Below are positions 63,267 to 64,000 of a stretch of DNA of 64,000 nucleotides, piece by piece. The position numbers were made by a program, and so were the translations under genes. The stretch is from Anaplasma ovis str. Haibei (lineage in GTDB: Bacteria > Pseudomonadota > Alphaproteobacteria > Rickettsiales > Anaplasmataceae). Under the pieces are notes generated by a model. It had not been told where the DNA came from and ran no database searches. It worked only from the letters and a program-made list of their open reading frames with translations. The first letter of the stretch is position 1, and every line of letters begins with the position of its first letter. The stretch is taken from the NCBI RefSeq assembly GCF_002214625.1, contig NZ_CP015994.1, positions 868,001 through 932,000 of the forward strand. The letters are read 5' to 3'.

Positions 63267-64000
63267 TTATGATACTACCCTTACCTTGCCCTTCAGCAAC
63301 TCTCTAACAGTGTGATAAAAGTTAACCATCGGAATGTAGGGTACACCCATCCCCGCAAACTTCATCGCACGTGTAAGCGAAGAGTGATCATAGATGACCA
63401 GCTCATCCAACATGGGATGCGATACATCATCTACCGGAGGATGAAGCTGTGCTTCTAGGTATAACTCTTCGATTGTCTTCTTCTGACGTTTGACAAACTC
63501 CGATATGTGCACACCCTTCGGACCTTTTAGCAACTCGTAAATTTGGCTCCGCATGTTAAACGGTAGCATCATATTTTCGATTAGCAGGAGTCCTTTAAAA
63601 TAGAGACTCCCGTACAAAGTTAGCAAGTCTAGAGATTTAGAGTCTTGAGTAAACTTCTCTATGTGAGACTCAATTCCACCTATCCACGCGTCAGCCTCAG
63701 CTTGCGTAGCGAATGTTCGGATGTCTCCCTTTAGTACAGGAAGAAGATGGTCTAACAGAAATGAAAGCACCGACGTTCCCAGCGCAGCCCTTGCAAACCC
63801 TAAATCCCTCATTGCATAGAAGACCAGGCTTGCTCCGTCTTCATGAAGATACCCAGCATGCAACGCAATATCATACATGACCTCATGAGCTTCCACCGCT
63901 GCCTCATACTCTTCATCCGACATGCTCGAACCGGCGCTATCCCAATGCGACAAGTCAAGCCTTGCAGCAATCACATTGTACACCTGATCGTAGAGAGACA
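63267..64000 (-). CDS. Hypothetical protein, 3' part (5' end outside window)
   Basis: I do not recognise the family. The frame is open to the right edge (SLYDQVYNVIAARLD at the edge); a GTG at 63983 is probably internal. The ~243 visible residues are soluble and helical: EEYEAAVEAHEVMYDIALHA, LGTSVLSFLLDHLLPVLKGD, LYFKGLLLIENMMLPFNMRS, then a C-terminal GVPYIPMVNFYHTVRELLKG. It has no cysteine, unlike its large neighbours. A tail copy at 58917-58992 shows the gene was once duplicated together with the ~1300-aa family, suggesting linked function or simply linked recombination. Confidence 0.65.
   Translation of the reverse strand, partial: SLYDQVYNVIAARLDLSHWDSAGSSMSDEEYEAAVEAHEVMYDIALHAGYLHEDGASLVFYAMRDLGFARAALGTSVLSFLLDHLLPVLKGDIRTFATQAEADAWIGGIESHIEKFTQDSKSLDLLTLYGSLYFKGLLLIENMMLPFNMRSQIYELLKGPKGVHISEFVKRQKKTIEELYLEAQLHPPVDDVSHPMLDELVIYDHSSLTRAMKFAGMGVPYIPMVNFYHTVRELLKGKVRVVS

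Noticed and set aside
1-64000. tRNA, rRNA or tmRNA genes
   Set aside because: I scanned the spacers by eye for T-loop words and cloverleaf patterns and found none convincing; a covariance-model search would be needed to exclude them.

Overview
The window looks like part of the chromosome of an obligate intracellular alphaproteobacterium of the genus Anaplasma, most likely the A. marginale / A. centrale / A. ovis group. The evidence is an msp2/msp3-type surface antigen pseudogene at 12.6-13.7 kb, the CtrA and ChpT regulators, a short RNase D, a PopZ-like protein, and single scattered housekeeping genes separated by repeat-rich spacers. I cannot fix the species from the sequence alone. I recognised no tRNA, rRNA, CRISPR array, prophage or insertion sequence.

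From 1 to about 11.6 kb is mostly core genome: purL (cut by the left edge), folK, a cysteine-rich lipoprotein candidate, an M48 peptidase with TPRs, rsfS, a PAS/degenerate-GGDEF protein, chpT, purM, xerC and gpsA. From 11.6 to 13.75 kb lies a silent antigen locus: nested direct repeats (a 55-bp unit inside a unit of about 390-440 bp) beside two oppositely oriented halves of an msp2/msp3-type gene. From 13.7 to 34.3 kb the core resumes: rho, hslVU, ubiE, metG, lysC, coxB-coxA-ctaB, bamD, purD, yajC, glmS, dnaN, rnd, ctrA and a cI/LexA-like repressor. From 34.3 to 36.6 kb ppa sits in a non-coding dispersed repeat family with small hairpins. From 36.65 to 46.9 kb come rpsI/rplM, tolC, a popZ-like gene, mrp, prs-gatC, acnA, apaG and purK. 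Four de novo purine genes (purL, purM, purD, purK) are scattered rather than clustered. ChpT and CtrA belong to the alphaproteobacterial cell-cycle phosphorelay.

The right-hand 17 kb (47-64 kb) is accessory and unusual. It encodes three large secreted cysteine-rich proteins (718, 1329 and 1299 aa) that share ordered sequence blocks and, by my reading, resemble the exported N-terminal part of rickettsial VirB6 proteins without its membrane domain. Between them is a tandem array, B'-A1-B-A2-B'' (49.37-54.47 kb). Gene A, a membrane-anchored protein, is present twice. Both copies are broken at the same nine-G tract, carry a 21-bp coding repeat at the start codon in different copy number, and have complementary second frameshifts. 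Gene B (479 aa) is an alanine-rich protein with four predicted membrane hairpins; it is flanked by truncated copies of itself. The right end also holds tail remnants of further paralogs. The whole segment looks like a repeat-driven, possibly phase-variable surface or secretion-associated locus and is the best candidate here for an undescribed system.
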